DNA of 64,000 bases from Bacteroidia bacterium (GTDB lineage: Bacteria; Bacteroidota; Bacteroidia; Flavobacteriales; Flavobacteriaceae): NCBI GenBank assembly GCA_030430385.1, contig JAUIFO010000003.1, forward strand, positions 124,001-188,000, read 5' to 3'. Under the pieces are notes generated by a model. It was given only the letters and a program-made list of their open reading frames with translations, ran no database searches and was not told the origin of the DNA. The position numbers and the translations under genes are program-made. Below, in pieces: positions 1 to 9,402 of the stretch; position 1 is the stretch's first letter; each line of letters begins with the position of its first letter.

Positions 1-792
1 GCAATTTCCTTAGAGCATAATTTAACCAACAATTTAATCACTGAAACAGAAGTTGCCACAAGTAAAATAAACCCTACGTACAGTTATAATTTTAAAGTTG
101 AAAACAAGGATTTTAGTCAGTTTGATATTACCACAGTAAGAATCGCATTACAATGGAATCCGTTTAGCACCTATGAAATCAAAGAAGATGAACTCATCGA
201 AAAAGAAGAAGGCTTTCCTAAATTTTCATTGCAACTTTCGCAAAGTTTTAAAAACGTAATTAATGGTGATTTCAATTTCTTTAAGGCCGATTTCAGAACA
301 AAACATCAAATTACATTTAATCAAGATGTGTTTACAGAAGCCACTTTAACTAGTGGGATAGCTACTGGAAATACACCTCTCACGCATTTGTATCATGCAT
401 ATCCCAATAACATTACCAAAGAAACCATCTTACAACGGTTTTCTGTTGCTGGTGTTAACAGTTTTGAAACCATGTTTTTTAACGAGTTCTTCTCAGATAA
501 ATTTGCAACCTTTCAGCTGAAGCATTATGTGAAGCCTTTCAAAATAAGTGAACGCTATCAGCCGCAATTAGTGCTTATTTCTCGTTTTGCCATTGGTGAT
601 ATGAATGATGTTGAGCGTCACCAAAATGTTACTTTTAACAGACTTAACAAAGGGTATTCTGAAGCTGGATTTGAACTTAATAAACTTTTATTCGGGTTTG
701 GTTTAAGTTTCGCCTATCGTTATGGTGGTTATCATCTACCAAAGCTCGAAGATAATTTAGCCATGAAATTCACTTTTAATGTGACCTTATAA
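1..792 (+). CDS. DUF5686 family outer-membrane protein, C-terminal part (5' end outside window)
   Basis: The frame is open from base 1 to a TAA at 790-792, so this is the last 263 residues of a longer protein. The sequence is rich in aromatic, alternating polar/hydrophobic stretches and ends in a beta-signal-like F-T-F-N-V-T-L, as expected for the last strands of an outer-membrane barrel. The pattern (LxHYVKPFKISERYQPQL, then a GYSEAGFELNKL segment) is what I recall for the C-terminus of DUF5686/carboxypeptidase-regulatory-like proteins of Flavobacteriia, which are usually over 800 residues. The molecular role of the family is unknown. An in-frame TTG at 229 exists but is not a real start, because coding continues upstream. 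The family call is from memory; the partial nature is seen directly. Confidence 0.8.
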   Translation, partial: AISLEHNLTNNLITETEVATSKINPTYSYNFKVENKDFSQFDITTVRIALQWNPFSTYEIKEDELIEKEEGFPKFSLQLSQSFKNVINGDFNFFKADFRTKHQITFNQDVFTEATLTSGIATGNTPLTHLYHAYPNNITKETILQRFSVAGVNSFETMFFNEFFSDKFATFQLKHYVKPFKISERYQPQLVLISRFAIGDMNDVERHQNVTFNRLNKGYSEAGFELNKLLFGFGLSFAYRYGGYHLPKLEDNLAMKFTFNVTL

Positions 793-840
793 TCCCAATA
801 AATTAGCAGTATTTTATAAAGCTTATCCCTAGGTTTTTTC

Positions 841-848
841 TACCTTTG
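841..848 (+). promoter_or_regulatory. -7 element (TACCTTTG) for the MMPL-type exporter gene
   Basis: TACCTTTG fits the Bacteroidota TAnnTTTG -7 consensus and lies 22 bases before the ATG at 871. No TTG is found at the usual 19-base spacing upstream, so the -33 half is weak or absent. Confidence 0.55.
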
Positions 849-870
849 TCGCTCCTTTTTTATTGGGTAG

Positions 871-3282
871 ATGTTTAAATTATTTTCAACAGGGTTTTGG
901 GAAGTTATTGCGCGATTGATTTTGCGTAATAAAATTGGGATACTGATCGCAATTACATTGGCAACTATTTTTTTTAGTTACCAGTGGAAACACATGCGGT
1001 TTACTTACACCGAAGCTAACTTATTACCTGATGAACACGAAGTAAACATTATCTACAACGAGTTTCTTGATGTTTTTGGTGAAGAAGGAAATCTCATCGT
1101 TTTAGGCGTTAAAGATTCAACCTTGTTTTCGGTTGAAAAACTAAACGCTTGGAATCAACTCTCTGAAGACTTTAAGGCTTTTGATGAAGTAGAAACTGTT
1201 ATTTCAATCAAAGACCTTCAGAAACTTGTAAAAAATACGGAAGCAGAAAAATTTGATCTAACACCTTTCATCAAAGATTCAATAACATCTGTTGCTCAGA
1301 TTGACACTCTTAAAGAAGAACTTTTCAAAAAATATCCTTTCTACGATAATTTCTTATTCAACAAGGATACACAAACCATTAGAACAGCATTATATCTCAA
1401 GAAGGATATTGTGAATACACCTGCACGGAAGACCTTCATTTTAGAAACATTAGAAAATAAGATTACGGAATTTCAAAAGGCAACTGGTTTGGATGTTCGT
1501 GTATCTGGCATGCCTTATATCCGAACACTAAATTCTCAAAATATTGTTGATGAGATCGGACTTTTTATTGGCTTAGCTCTTGGTGTGACCTCGTTTATAT
1601 TTTTCTTGTTCTTTAGGTCGTTCCGAGCAACTTTTATTTCGTTAATCGTGGTTTGTATTGGCGTAATGTGGACCTTCGGAATTCTGGGATTGTTAAACTA
1701 TGAAATTACGGTTCTAACCGCTTTAATTCCGCCGCTCATTATCGTAATTGGTATTCCAAACTGCATATTCCTCATTAACAAATACCAACATGAGGTAAAA
1801 CTTCATGGTAATAAAGTACGTTCATTGCAACGTGTGATTACCAAAATTGGAAACGCTACCTTAATGACCAATGTGACGACAGCCTCTGGTTTTGCCACAT
1901 TTATTCTGACTGAAAGCAAACTACTAAAAGAATTTGGTATCGTAGCATCACTAAGTATTCTAGCCATTTTCATATTGTGCTTATTAGTGATTCCAATTAT
2001 CTATACATTTTTACCATATCCTAAGCAACGTCACCTTGAACATCTCAACAAACGTTGGATTGGTGGATTTGTTGATTGGATTGAACGTATGGTAAAATAC
2101 AAGAAGATTACGATTTACGTTACCGCTTTAGTACTTTTAATTGCCAGTATTATTGGAATCTATCAAATAAGAATTTCTGGAAGTCTCATTGAAGACATGC
2201 CTCAGGATGCTGCATTTTTTAAGGATATTAAATTCTTTGAGAGTGAATTTAATGGGATCATGCCTCTCGAAATAATGATAGATACCAAACGAAAAAAAGG
2301 TGTCATGAAGTTAAGCACCTTAAAACGAATGAATGAACTTGAGGAGTTGATTATCGAAACGCCAGAATTATCGCGACCTATTTCGGCAGTAAGTCTCGTA
2401 AAATATAGCAAACAAGCTTACTACAATGGCAATCCTAAATATTACCAATTGCCTACAAGTCAGGAAAACAGTTTCATTCTGTCTTATGCAAAAAACTCCT
2501 CTTCAAATGTAGATCTGCTGAAAGATTTTGTTGATAGTACTGGTCAATATGCACGTATTACAACATTTATGAAGGATATAGGCACCGATAAAATGGAGCG
2601 CATTGAGGAAAACCTTCAGAATAAAATCAATAAGGTATTTCCTGCAGAACGTTACAATGTGACGATGACTGGAAAAGCTTTGGTATTTCAAAAAGGAACA
2701 AAATACTTAGTGAGAAACTTAGTCATCTCTTTAAGCTTGGCTATTTTCTTAATTTCATTGTTTATGGCTTATATGTTTAGGTCCTTTAGAATGATCATTG
2801 TTTCCCTAATTCCTAATCTCTTACCACTATTAGTAACAGCAGGACTTATGGGTTATTTAGGTGTTCCAATAAAACCATCTACGATACTAGTTTTTAGTAT
2901 AGCCTTTGGAATTTCTGTAGACGATACGATACATTTTTTAGCGAAGTACCGACAAGAATTACAAGCAAACCACTGGAAAATACGCAAGTCTGTGTATGCT
3001 GCATTACGCGAAACAGGTGTAAGTATGTTCTACACATCTATTGTCCTATTTTTTGGATTCATTGTATTTACAACATCAAGTTTTGGAGGTACTGTGGCCT
3101 TAGGTGCATTGGTGTCTGCCACCTTACTATTCGCGATGTTATCTAATTTGTTATTGCTGCCTTCCTTACTCCTGTCGTTAGAAAGAAGTATTGCCAATAA
3201 AGAAGTCTTACGAGAGCCAGCAATCAATATCATACCAGAAGATAATGATGATGAGGAAGAGGATTCAGAAAACATGACATAA
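871..3282 (+). CDS. MMPL/RND-superfamily membrane exporter (two-repeat, ~12 TM)
   Basis: An 803-residue integral membrane protein. The N-terminal helix (about 14-34) is followed by a periplasmic domain of about 170 residues, a five-helix bundle (about 225-380), a second single helix (about 410-432), a second periplasmic domain and a final five-helix bundle (about 610-770). This duplicated architecture is that of the RND superfamily in its short MMPL/SSD form. The motif V-D-D-T-I-H-F-L in the second bundle is the typical charged segment of TM helix 10 or so. The tail (about 785-803) is strongly acidic. The family moves lipids or hydrophobic compounds across the inner membrane with the proton gradient; the substrate here cannot be read from sequence. 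There are 78 bases to the upstream gene and 27 to asnS. Confidence 0.85.
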   Translation: MFKLFSTGFWEVIARLILRNKIGILIAITLATIFFSYQWKHMRFTYTEANLLPDEHEVNIIYNEFLDVFGEEGNLIVLGVKDSTLFSVEKLNAWNQLSEDFKAFDEVETVISIKDLQKLVKNTEAEKFDLTPFIKDSITSVAQIDTLKEELFKKYPFYDNFLFNKDTQTIRTALYLKKDIVNTPARKTFILETLENKITEFQKATGLDVRVSGMPYIRTLNSQNIVDEIGLFIGLALGVTSFIFFLFFRSFRATFISLIVVCIGVMWTFGILGLLNYEITVLTALIPPLIIVIGIPNCIFLINKYQHEVKLHGNKVRSLQRVITKIGNATLMTNVTTASGFATFILTESKLLKEFGIVASLSILAIFILCLLVIPIIYTFLPYPKQRHLEHLNKRWIGGFVDWIERMVKYKKITIYVTALVLLIASIIGIYQIRISGSLIEDMPQDAAFFKDIKFFESEFNGIMPLEIMIDTKRKKGVMKLSTLKRMNELEELIIETPELSRPISAVSLVKYSKQAYYNGNPKYYQLPTSQENSFILSYAKNSSSNVDLLKDFVDSTGQYARITTFMKDIGTDKMERIEENLQNKINKVFPAERYNVTMTGKALVFQKGTKYLVRNLVISLSLAIFLISLFMAYMFRSFRMIIVSLIPNLLPLLVTAGLMGYLGVPIKPSTILVFSIAFGISVDDTIHFLAKYRQELQANHWKIRKSVYAALRETGVSMFYTSIVLFFGFIVFTTSSFGGTVALGALVSATLLFAMLSNLLLLPSLLLSLERSIANKEVLREPAINIIPEDNDDEEEDSENMT

Positions 3283-3287
3283 ACCTA

Positions 3288-3295
3288 TATATTTG
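3288..3295 (+). promoter_or_regulatory. -7 element (TATATTTG) for asnS
   Basis: TATATTTG, 14 bases before the asnS ATG at 3310, just after the stop codon of the upstream exporter gene. It gives asnS its own start despite the short 27-base gap. No clear -33 TTG is seen at 19 bases. Confidence 0.6.
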
Positions 3296-3309
3296 CAAAA
3301 AAAATAAAA

Positions 3310-4740
3310 ATGACATATTCAGTTTCACAATTATTAACGCAGGATATTTCTTTACAACCTGTAGACATTAAAGGATGGGTAAGAACGTTTAGAGCAAACC
3401 GTTTTATTGCTTTAAATGATGGTTCTACTATTAATAATATTCAATGTGTTGTTGATTTTGAAAATACAGATGAAGCGCTTTTAAAACGTATTACTACTGG
3501 AGCTGCTGTTCACATTAAAGGAGAACTTGTTGAAAGTCAAGGAAAAGGACAAAGCGTTGAAATTCAAGTAACGTCTATTGAAATTCTTGGTGATTCTGAT
3601 GCAGATGCATACCCAATTCAGCCAAAGAAACATTCGTTTGAGTTTTTACGTGAAAACGCTCACCTCAGAACTAGAACTAGTACATTTAGCGCTGTAATGC
3701 GTTTGCGTTCGGCCTTATCATTTGCTGTTCACAAGTATTTTACTGAAAATGGATTCTACAATATGCACACACCTATCATTACAGGAAGTGATGCTGAAGG
3801 TGCAGGTGAAATGTTTCGTGTCAGTACTCTTGATGCTAAACAACCTCCAATAAATGAAACTGGAGAGGTCGATTATAAAGAAGATTTCTTCGGAAAAGAA
3901 ACCAACTTAACCGTTTCTGGTCAGTTAGAAGCAGAAACCTATGCCATGTCTCTTGGAAAGGTATATACTTTCGGACCAACATTTAGAGCAGAAAACTCAA
4001 ACACATCACGACATTTAGCAGAGTTTTGGATGATAGAGCCAGAAGTTGCCTTTATGGATCTAGATGGCAATATGGATCTTGCTGAAGACTTCTTAAAGTC
4101 TGTATTAGCTTATGTATTAGAACATAATAGAGAAGATTTGGAGTTTCTTGAAAAACGACTGTTAGACGAAGAAAAAACAAAGCCACAAGCCGAGCGTTCT
4201 GAAATGTCTCTCATTGAGAAAATCAAATTCGTTGTTGATAATAATTTCAAACGTGTGAGCTATACGGAAGCTATTGATATTTTACGACAATCTAAACCTA
4301 ATAAGAAAAAGAAATTCAAATATCTTATTGAAGAATGGGGAGCTGATCTGCAAAGTGAACATGAGCGTTTCCTTGTTGAAAAACATTTTAAATGTCCAGT
4401 AATCTTATTCGATTATCCAGCCAACATCAAAGCGTTTTATATGCGTTTGAATGAAGACGGAAAAACAGTTAGAGCTATGGATATTCTGTTTCCTGGAATT
4501 GGTGAAATGGTAGGTGGCTCACAACGTGAAGAACGTCTGGATGTTCTTAAAGAAAAAATGAAGGCTTTAGACATTCCTGAAGAAGAATTATGGTGGTATT
4601 TGGATTTACGCAAATATGGTACTGCTGTGCATTCTGGATTTGGATTAGGTTTTGAGCGTTTAGTAATGTTCGCAACAGGAATGGGTAACATTAGAGATGT
4701 AATCCCTTACCCAAGAACACCTCAAAACGCAGAATTTTAG
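3310..4740 (+). CDS. asnS: asparaginyl-tRNA synthetase
   Basis: Charges tRNA-Asn with asparagine in the cytoplasm. The 476 residues match the usual length. Residues 15-105 form the OB-fold anticodon-binding domain (GWVRTFRANRF...LNDGS). The class II catalytic core follows: motif 2 with F-R-A-E-N-S-N-T-S-R-H at about 225-235 and the W-M-I-E-P-E segment at 240-245, and motif 3 near the C-terminus (GFGLGFERLVMF...IRDVIPYPR). The asparagine-type R-H-L-A-E-F-W wording and the absence of the aspartate-specific insertion separate it from the aspS product at 52566-54320. The start is the first in-frame ATG after a -7 element. Confidence 0.97.
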   Translation: MTYSVSQLLTQDISLQPVDIKGWVRTFRANRFIALNDGSTINNIQCVVDFENTDEALLKRITTGAAVHIKGELVESQGKGQSVEIQVTSIEILGDSDADAYPIQPKKHSFEFLRENAHLRTRTSTFSAVMRLRSALSFAVHKYFTENGFYNMHTPIITGSDAEGAGEMFRVSTLDAKQPPINETGEVDYKEDFFGKETNLTVSGQLEAETYAMSLGKVYTFGPTFRAENSNTSRHLAEFWMIEPEVAFMDLDGNMDLAEDFLKSVLAYVLEHNREDLEFLEKRLLDEEKTKPQAERSEMSLIEKIKFVVDNNFKRVSYTEAIDILRQSKPNKKKKFKYLIEEWGADLQSEHERFLVEKHFKCPVILFDYPANIKAFYMRLNEDGKTVRAMDILFPGIGEMVGGSQREERLDVLKEKMKALDIPEEELWWYLDLRKYGTAVHSGFGLGFERLVMFATGMGNIRDVIPYPRTPQNAEF

Positions 4741-4868
4741 GACCTCTGATGTCTGAGGCTCTCGAAGTCACCATTTGAAATCCTAAGTAATCAAAATGAC
4801 ATTAATCTAAAACTAAATTTTTATATTTATAACACATACCAAATCTGTTTAACAATCAGCTTTTATAA

Positions 4869-6335
4869 ATGGCTTTAAAACAATATTTACAATTTAAATT
4901 ATCTCAAAAGTTATCACCTCAACAGATTCAGTTGATGAAGTTGATACAGCTACCTACACAAGCTTTTGAACAGCGTTTAAAGCAAGAACTTGAGGAAAAT
5001 CCTGCGCTTGAAAGTGGCAAAGAGACTAAAGATGAGTTTGATGCCATGGATGAGTTTGATAACTCTGGTGACGAATACGATGACAATGAACGTATTGAAG
5101 CTGAAGACATTAATGTTGATGATTATTTAAGTGATGATGAAGTTCCAGATTATCGTACGCAAGTAAGTAATTACAGTAGTGATGATGAAGAAAAGAACGT
5201 GCCTTATGCCGCAGGAACATCATTTACACAGCATTTAACCAATCAGTTAAATACCTTTAGATTAGACGATAACGAACGTGATATTGCTGAATTTCTAGTT
5301 GGTAGTGTAGATGAAAGTGGTTATATAAGACGCTCTCTTAGTGATATCGTTGATGACTTAGCGTTTACGCAAGGTGTCTATACTGATGAAGCAACTGTTG
5401 AGCAAATCCTTCTGAAAGTCCACCAATTAGATCCTGCTGGTGTTGGTGCTCGTAACCTTCAGGAGTGTTTGAGCATTCAATTACATCGCAAAGACAAAAC
5501 TCCAGATGTAGAGTTGGCTTGTGATATTATAGATAAAGCCTTTGATCAATTCACAAAAAAGCATTACAAAAAACTCCTTCAGAAGTTTGATATTACAGAG
5601 GTTCAACTAAGAGATGCCATTGAAGAAATTGAACGCCTAAACCCTAAACCTGGTGGTTCATACGCTGGAAATAATAAGATCGTGGAGCATGTAGTGCCTG
5701 ATTTTGCCATTAAAATTGTTGAAGGCGAATTGGAGTTAACCTTAAATGGTAGAAATGCTCCAGAATTACACGTATCTAGAGAATACAGTGATATGATGAA
5801 GGGCTACAAAGCCTCTAAGGACAAAAGTAAATCGCAAAAGGATGCTGTGTTATTCATCAAGCAAAAACTAGATGCTGCCAAATGGTTTATTGAAGCTATT
5901 AAGCAGCGTCAGCAGACACTTTTTGTGACTATGAGTGCTATTATGGAATATCAAAAAGAATATTTCCTTACTGGTGATGAACGCAAGTTAAAACCCATGA
6001 TTCTTAAAGATATTGCTGATGAAATTGATATGGATGTTTCTACGGTTTCTCGTGTAGCTAACAGCAAATATGTTGACACACCTTACGGAACAAAGTTGAT
6101 CAAAGAATTCTTTTCTGAATCGATGACCAACGATCAAGGTGAAGAAGTCTCTACTAGAGAGATCAAGAAAATTCTAGAAACCGTTATTGAGGAAGAAGAC
6201 AAACGCAAGCCTTTAACTGATGAGAAACTAGCAACGATCCTGAAAGAAAAAGGCTATCCAATTGCAAGACGAACGGTTGCTAAGTATCGTGAGCAATTAG
6301 ACATACCTGTGGCGCGATTGCGTAAGAAGATATGA
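4869..6335 (+). CDS. rpoN: RNA polymerase sigma-54 factor
   Basis: Alternative sigma factor that needs AAA+ enhancer-binding activators. The 488 residues show the three RpoN regions: a Gln/Leu-rich region I at 1-50 (KLSPQQIQLMKLIQLP), an acidic region II at about 55-120, the core-binding domain at about 125-330, and the DNA-binding C-terminal part with a helix-turn-helix around 385-405 (DVSTVSRVANSKYV) and the RpoN box ARRTVAKYRE at 466-475. The upstream gap (4741-4868) holds a near-consensus TATATTTA at 4822-4829. The gene overlaps the next one by four bases (ATGA), so the two are probably co-transcribed. No enhancer-binding activator is seen in this window. Confidence 0.97.
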   Translation: MALKQYLQFKLSQKLSPQQIQLMKLIQLPTQAFEQRLKQELEENPALESGKETKDEFDAMDEFDNSGDEYDDNERIEAEDINVDDYLSDDEVPDYRTQVSNYSSDDEEKNVPYAAGTSFTQHLTNQLNTFRLDDNERDIAEFLVGSVDESGYIRRSLSDIVDDLAFTQGVYTDEATVEQILLKVHQLDPAGVGARNLQECLSIQLHRKDKTPDVELACDIIDKAFDQFTKKHYKKLLQKFDITEVQLRDAIEEIERLNPKPGGSYAGNNKIVEHVVPDFAIKIVEGELELTLNGRNAPELHVSREYSDMMKGYKASKDKSKSQKDAVLFIKQKLDAAKWFIEAIKQRQQTLFVTMSAIMEYQKEYFLTGDERKLKPMILKDIADEIDMDVSTVSRVANSKYVDTPYGTKLIKEFFSESMTNDQGEEVSTREIKKILETVIEEEDKRKPLTDEKLATILKEKGYPIARRTVAKYREQLDIPVARLRKKI

Positions 6336-6940
6336 TAGATCAACTTCTCAAAAGCATCTCTTATATTTTTCATCCGTTATTGATGCCCTTACTTGGTGTC
6401 CTCTTTTATTTTTCAAAAACACCTCGATTTATTCCTGAGCCTGTAATCAAAGCCAAGGTGTTTTCGGTTGTCATTCTAACTGTTATTCTTCCTTTACTGT
6501 TGTATTATCTATTGAAGACTCTTAATAAGGTAAATTCGATTTATTTAGAAACAACAGATGAACGAAAACTACCACTACTCCTTAATTGTTTGATCGTTTT
6601 ATTGATCCTCATAAGAGTATTGCCGCAAAATGAAATTCCTGAATTGTATTTCTTCTTTATAGGAATTCTAATCTCAACCATTACCTGTTTTGCATTAGCT
6701 TTTGCACAATTTAAGGCAAGCATTCACATGATTGCAGCTTCAGGTTTTTTTATGTTTGCTGTGGCCTTAGCAATTCATTTTAAAGTAAACATCAACGGAA
6801 CCATTGCCTTAATGTGTGTTATTCTTGGCGCAATTGCGACATCAAGACTCCACTTGAAGGCACATACACCAATAGAACTTATCATTGGTTTCTTTGTAGG
6901 CTTATTGCCTCAAATTGTACTTCTAAATTATTGGATTTAA
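6332..6940 (+). CDS. polytopic membrane protein, PAP2-phosphatase-like
   Basis: 202 residues with about six hydrophobic helices. The C-terminal part has S-R-L-H-L-K-A-H-T-P-I-E-L-I-I-G-F, which resembles motifs 2/3 of PAP2 lipid phosphatases (SRxxxxxH...D...G), but the expected KxxxxxxRP motif 1 is not present and the usual Asp is Glu. It is therefore either a very diverged PAP2 family member or a non-catalytic relative. The ATG overlaps the rpoN stop (ATGA), so translation coupling with rpoN is likely. The function is not known. Confidence 0.65.
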   Translation: MIDQLLKSISYIFHPLLMPLLGVLFYFSKTPRFIPEPVIKAKVFSVVILTVILPLLLYYLLKTLNKVNSIYLETTDERKLPLLLNCLIVLLILIRVLPQNEIPELYFFFIGILISTITCFALAFAQFKASIHMIAASGFFMFAVALAIHFKVNINGTIALMCVILGAIATSRLHLKAHTPIELIIGFFVGLLPQIVLLNYWI

Positions 6941-6969
6941 AAATAATATGTAGTGAATTTCGCAAACTT

Positions 6970-6990
6970 TCCGACTGCGCTCAAGGTGAC
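6970..6990. repeat. fragment of a dispersed REP-like repeat
   Basis: Contains CGACTGCGCTCAA (6972-6984) followed by a TGAC; the same 13-mer and TGAC occur at 32348-32366 in the fuller copy. It lies between two convergent genes, typical for such elements. Confidence 0.45.
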
Positions 6991-7010
6991 TGCTCACGTC
7001 TATTTAAAAT

Positions 7011-7724
7011 TTAAAGAATGTAGAACATCAATCCTATTCGAATAGAATTCATATCTATAGATTCGTCATTAACCACAGCATCACTAAATATTGAGTTTAA
7101 AGCGTAGTAAAAGTGAAAGCTTATATTAGAATAACCAGCACTTAGGGTTAATCCGTATTGAAGTTCATTAAAATCATCTATTCGAGAAACTTGAATATCA
7201 CCTTCTATACTATTAAATTTTGATGAATTATAAACTATGTAGCCTAATTTGAGTCCTGCATAAATACGCCAGAAATCATAATCTTCAGGTGTAGAAGTTC
7301 TCCATCTAAATTCAATGGGTAACTCTAATAAATAGGTGGTGAATTTGTTTTTACTATACTCGACTTCGTTATCATTTAGAATTGTATAGATAAAGTCATT
7401 ATCAACTTCAGAAATCAAAAGGGTTTGATTGTATGAATTTGATGAAATTCCTAGTCCGAAGCCAACCGCTAAGTTACGTTTCGCATTAATAGGCATGTCT
7501 CTAATAAAGCCTAAGTGATATCCTGTTGAAAATCCGCTTTGCGCGACTCCTCCAGGCTTATTCCCTAGTAAATTATAGGTTACAGAAATATAAAACTGAT
7601 CTTCTCTATACTGCTTGTCGATGACCTTAGTGGTATCCGTAGGGCGTTCAAGACTATTGAGGTCTTGAGCCTTGATTTGACAAAACGAAATACATACAAA
7701 AAAGAAAATAACCAATGTCTTCAT
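7011..7724 (-). CDS. outer-membrane beta-barrel protein (porin-like/PorT-like)
   Basis: 237 residues with an N-terminal signal peptide (MKTLVIFFFVCISFCQIKAQ) and then alternating beta-strand sequence ending in ...I-R-I-G-L-M-F-Y-I-L. The pattern (YISVTYNLLG...GFIRDMP...LELPIEFRWRTSTPEDY...YAGLKLGY) is that of small 8-strand barrel proteins of the 'porin family/PorT-like' group in Bacteroidota. An in-frame start 33 bases upstream exists, but it would put 11 non-hydrophobic residues before the signal peptide and would lie upstream of the -7 element at 7729-7736; I therefore use the ATG at 7724. It sits behind the exbB-exbD operon but is separated from it by a terminator. The cargo or function is unknown. 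Confidence 0.75.
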   Translation of the reverse strand: MKTLVIFFFVCISFCQIKAQDLNSLERPTDTTKVIDKQYREDQFYISVTYNLLGNKPGGVAQSGFSTGYHLGFIRDMPINAKRNLAVGFGLGISSNSYNQTLLISEVDNDFIYTILNDNEVEYSKNKFTTYLLELPIEFRWRTSTPEDYDFWRIYAGLKLGYIVYNSSKFNSIEGDIQVSRIDDFNELQYGLTLSAGYSNISFHFYYALNSIFSDAVVNDESIDMNSIRIGLMFYIL

Positions 7725-7728
7725 AGTA

Positions 7729-7736
7729 CAAAGATA
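7729..7736 (-). promoter_or_regulatory. -7 element (TATCTTTG) four bases before the barrel-protein ATG
   Basis: On the minus strand the order is TATCTTTG, TACT, ATG. The distance puts the expected transcription start at or next to the start codon, so the mRNA should be leaderless. It also decides the start at 7724. Confidence 0.6.
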
Positions 7737-7773
7737 ACGTAATAAAGCTGTATACATTACATACGTATTCTCA

Positions 7774-7800
7774 TAAAAAAAGCACTCAAAATTGAGTGCT
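7774..7800 (-). terminator. intrinsic terminator of the exbB-exbD operon
   Basis: Inverted repeat AGCACTCAA / TTGAGTGCT at 7781-7800 with seven A on the plus strand at its left side, which read as a U-run on the minus-strand transcript. It lies 24 bases past the last exbD stop. Confidence 0.85.
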
Positions 7801-7823
7801 TCTTATATATGATTTATTAGATG

Positions 7824-8306
7824 TTAATCAAGATTCCCTGTTGCTTCACCAGCAGCAGTTGTATAGTTAATTCTGAAAGCGCTTGCTTTTCTTAGCTCTT
7901 TCTTGATATCACTAACGATTCCCATATTCGCTTCTCTATCTACTTTAAGAGATACAGTAAGCTTAGGCACTAAGGCTTCAAGTAATGCACCGCGTTCTGC
8001 ATTAATGAACGCTTGAATTTCTGAAATATCAGCAAACTTATCATTTAATTGAAGTCGTGCTTCAGTACCATATCTATCTTCTAAAGACTTTGTTGGTTTA
8101 CCAACATAGATATAACTAATAGGATATTTTTTGTCAAGCTTTTCAATTTGATCCGCTTGAGGTAATCTATTTTCAACCTTTAATTCGTCTTCACGCATTA
8201 CGGTTACAACCATGAAGAAGAATAATAACATAAATACAATATCTGGAAGCGATGCTGTATTTACAGCAGGCAAACTTGTATCTTTTTTACTTTTAAATTT
8301 AGACAT
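7824..8306 (-). CDS. exbD: biopolymer transporter ExbD (second copy)
   Basis: 160 residues. The N-terminus is cytoplasmic (MSKFKSKKD), then one TM helix at about 20-38 starting with the conserved L-P-D-I-V-F-M-L-L-F-F-F; the Asp at about residue 22 is the proton-conducting residue of ExbD/TolR/MotB-type proteins. A periplasmic domain follows. Together with ExbB it powers TonB-dependent uptake at the outer membrane. It is the last gene of a four-gene operon (10164 to 7824), 13 bases after the other exbD. Pairs of different ExbD subunits are usual in Bacteroidota. The symbol is by family, not by orthology to the E. coli gene. Confidence 0.9.
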   Translation of the reverse strand: MSKFKSKKDTSLPAVNTASLPDIVFMLLFFFMVVTVMREDELKVENRLPQADQIEKLDKKYPISYIYVGKPTKSLEDRYGTEARLQLNDKFADISEIQAFINAERGALLEALVPKLTVSLKVDREANMGIVSDIKKELRKASAFRINYTTAAGEATGNLD

Positions 8307-8319
8307 GTCTTAATTATTT

Positions 8320-8922
8320 TTATTCTACTTCAGAAAGCTTTTGAGGAATCTCTGTTTTGATTTGCTCAATCACTTCTTTTAGTTTGGTCTTGTTTCCAGT
8401 AAATTTCACATCATCATAGGCTTTTTCCATAGCGATAAAATCCATATCAAAACCTTTCTTTGGGCCAATTTCTAAGGCTCTTCTATTACGAAGTTGATTA
8501 TATGCTGCCACTAATTCATTTTGAACCGTAATATACGCTTTGTATGATGTTAATCGGTCATTCTTCAAAGAGATGATGGCCTTATCTGGATTATCTGAAG
8601 ACTTAGGATCTTTTGCACCTTTACAGTAGTTACAACTTCCATCACCTCCATTATCTAAAAACTTTACAGCTGCTGCTCTAAGGTCTTCAATTTCCATCAA
8701 TTCATCTTCAACCAATAACTGATCTTTACCATTGAGTAAGACTGTAAAAATGTTTTTTTCCTTAATTATAACATCTTCATCATTCTCTTCAATAGGAGGT
8801 AATTTACGCGTAATTCCAGAATCCTTAGGAATTGTTGTCGTTACCAGAAAGAAGATTAGCAATAAGAATGCAATATCTGCCATAGATCCTGCATTAACTT
8901 CTGGTGCTGCTCTTTTTGCCAT
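8320..8922 (-). CDS. exbD: biopolymer transporter ExbD (first copy, with cysteine-containing insertion)
   Basis: 200 residues. The TM helix at about 14-31 (AGSMADIAFLLLIFFLVTTT) carries the conserved Asp of the family. The periplasmic part is about 40 residues longer than in the neighbouring copy and contains a loop with C-N-Y-C-K-G around 98-103 followed by a Lys/Asp/Ser-rich stretch. The two cysteines could form a disulfide in the periplasm. It is the third gene of the exbB operon, 12 bases from the gene before it. The role is proton-motive-force transfer to TonB; that the two ExbD copies form a hetero-oligomer is my inference. Confidence 0.9.
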   Translation of the reverse strand: MAKRAAPEVNAGSMADIAFLLLIFFLVTTTIPKDSGITRKLPPIEENDEDVIIKEKNIFTVLLNGKDQLLVEDELMEIEDLRAAAVKFLDNGGDGSCNYCKGAKDPKSSDNPDKAIISLKNDRLTSYKAYITVQNELVAAYNQLRNRRALEIGPKKGFDMDFIAMEKAYDDVKFTGNKTKLKEVIEQIKTEIPQKLSEVE

Positions 8923-8934
8923 AATTAATTTTTA

Positions 8935-9378
8935 TTATTTACTAAATGTCTTTTTGATTCCGAAGAATAACATTAATCCAACAGCGACTATACTTAAAAT
9001 ATAGAACGCTTTGATACCTGCTTCAACAAGTTGCGATTGTCCTGCAGTTAATGTAGTTCCATCTGATAAAATTCTTTCTTCTCCTGAAGATAAGAACCAA
9101 GCTACAGCTACAATAAGTGCAAATACACCTAAAGAGATTAATGCTTTTTTCAATTTGTCTGGCTGACTTACCAAGTTTACAATACTGAACAGCACTGCCG
9201 AAACTGCAGCGATGCCTAATACTACATAAGCCAGATTTGCAAAGCCAGAAAGAACGCCTTGATTTGCTACATCAGTCTCAATAGCTTCATCTCCTAATAC
9301 CATAATTCTTATTAGGAAATACAATGCCGCTAAAGAAATGATTAGAGCAATAATTTTTACAATTTTTTGAATATTCAT
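8935..9378 (-). CDS. four-helix membrane protein of the ExbB/ExbD operon
   Basis: 147 residues with four hydrophobic segments (about 8-26, 45-68, 81-98 and 124-143). It has no motif I can name. It lies between exbB and the first exbD with gaps of 24 and 12 bases, so it is co-transcribed with them. Similar small membrane proteins are common at this position in Flavobacteriia, which suggests an accessory subunit or assembly factor of the ExbBD motor. This is inferred from position only. Confidence 0.75.
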   Translation of the reverse strand: MNIQKIVKIIALIISLAALYFLIRIMVLGDEAIETDVANQGVLSGFANLAYVVLGIAAVSAVLFSIVNLVSQPDKLKKALISLGVFALIVAVAWFLSSGEERILSDGTTLTAGQSQLVEAGIKAFYILSIVAVGLMLFFGIKKTFSK

Positions 9379-9402
9379 AGGTACTATGATTTAATACGAT
9401 TA

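Noticed and set aside
4741..4868. CCTCTGATGTCTGAGG-type hairpin after asnS as a terminator
   Set aside because: The stem is only four to five bp and no U-run follows; more likely a worn repeat.
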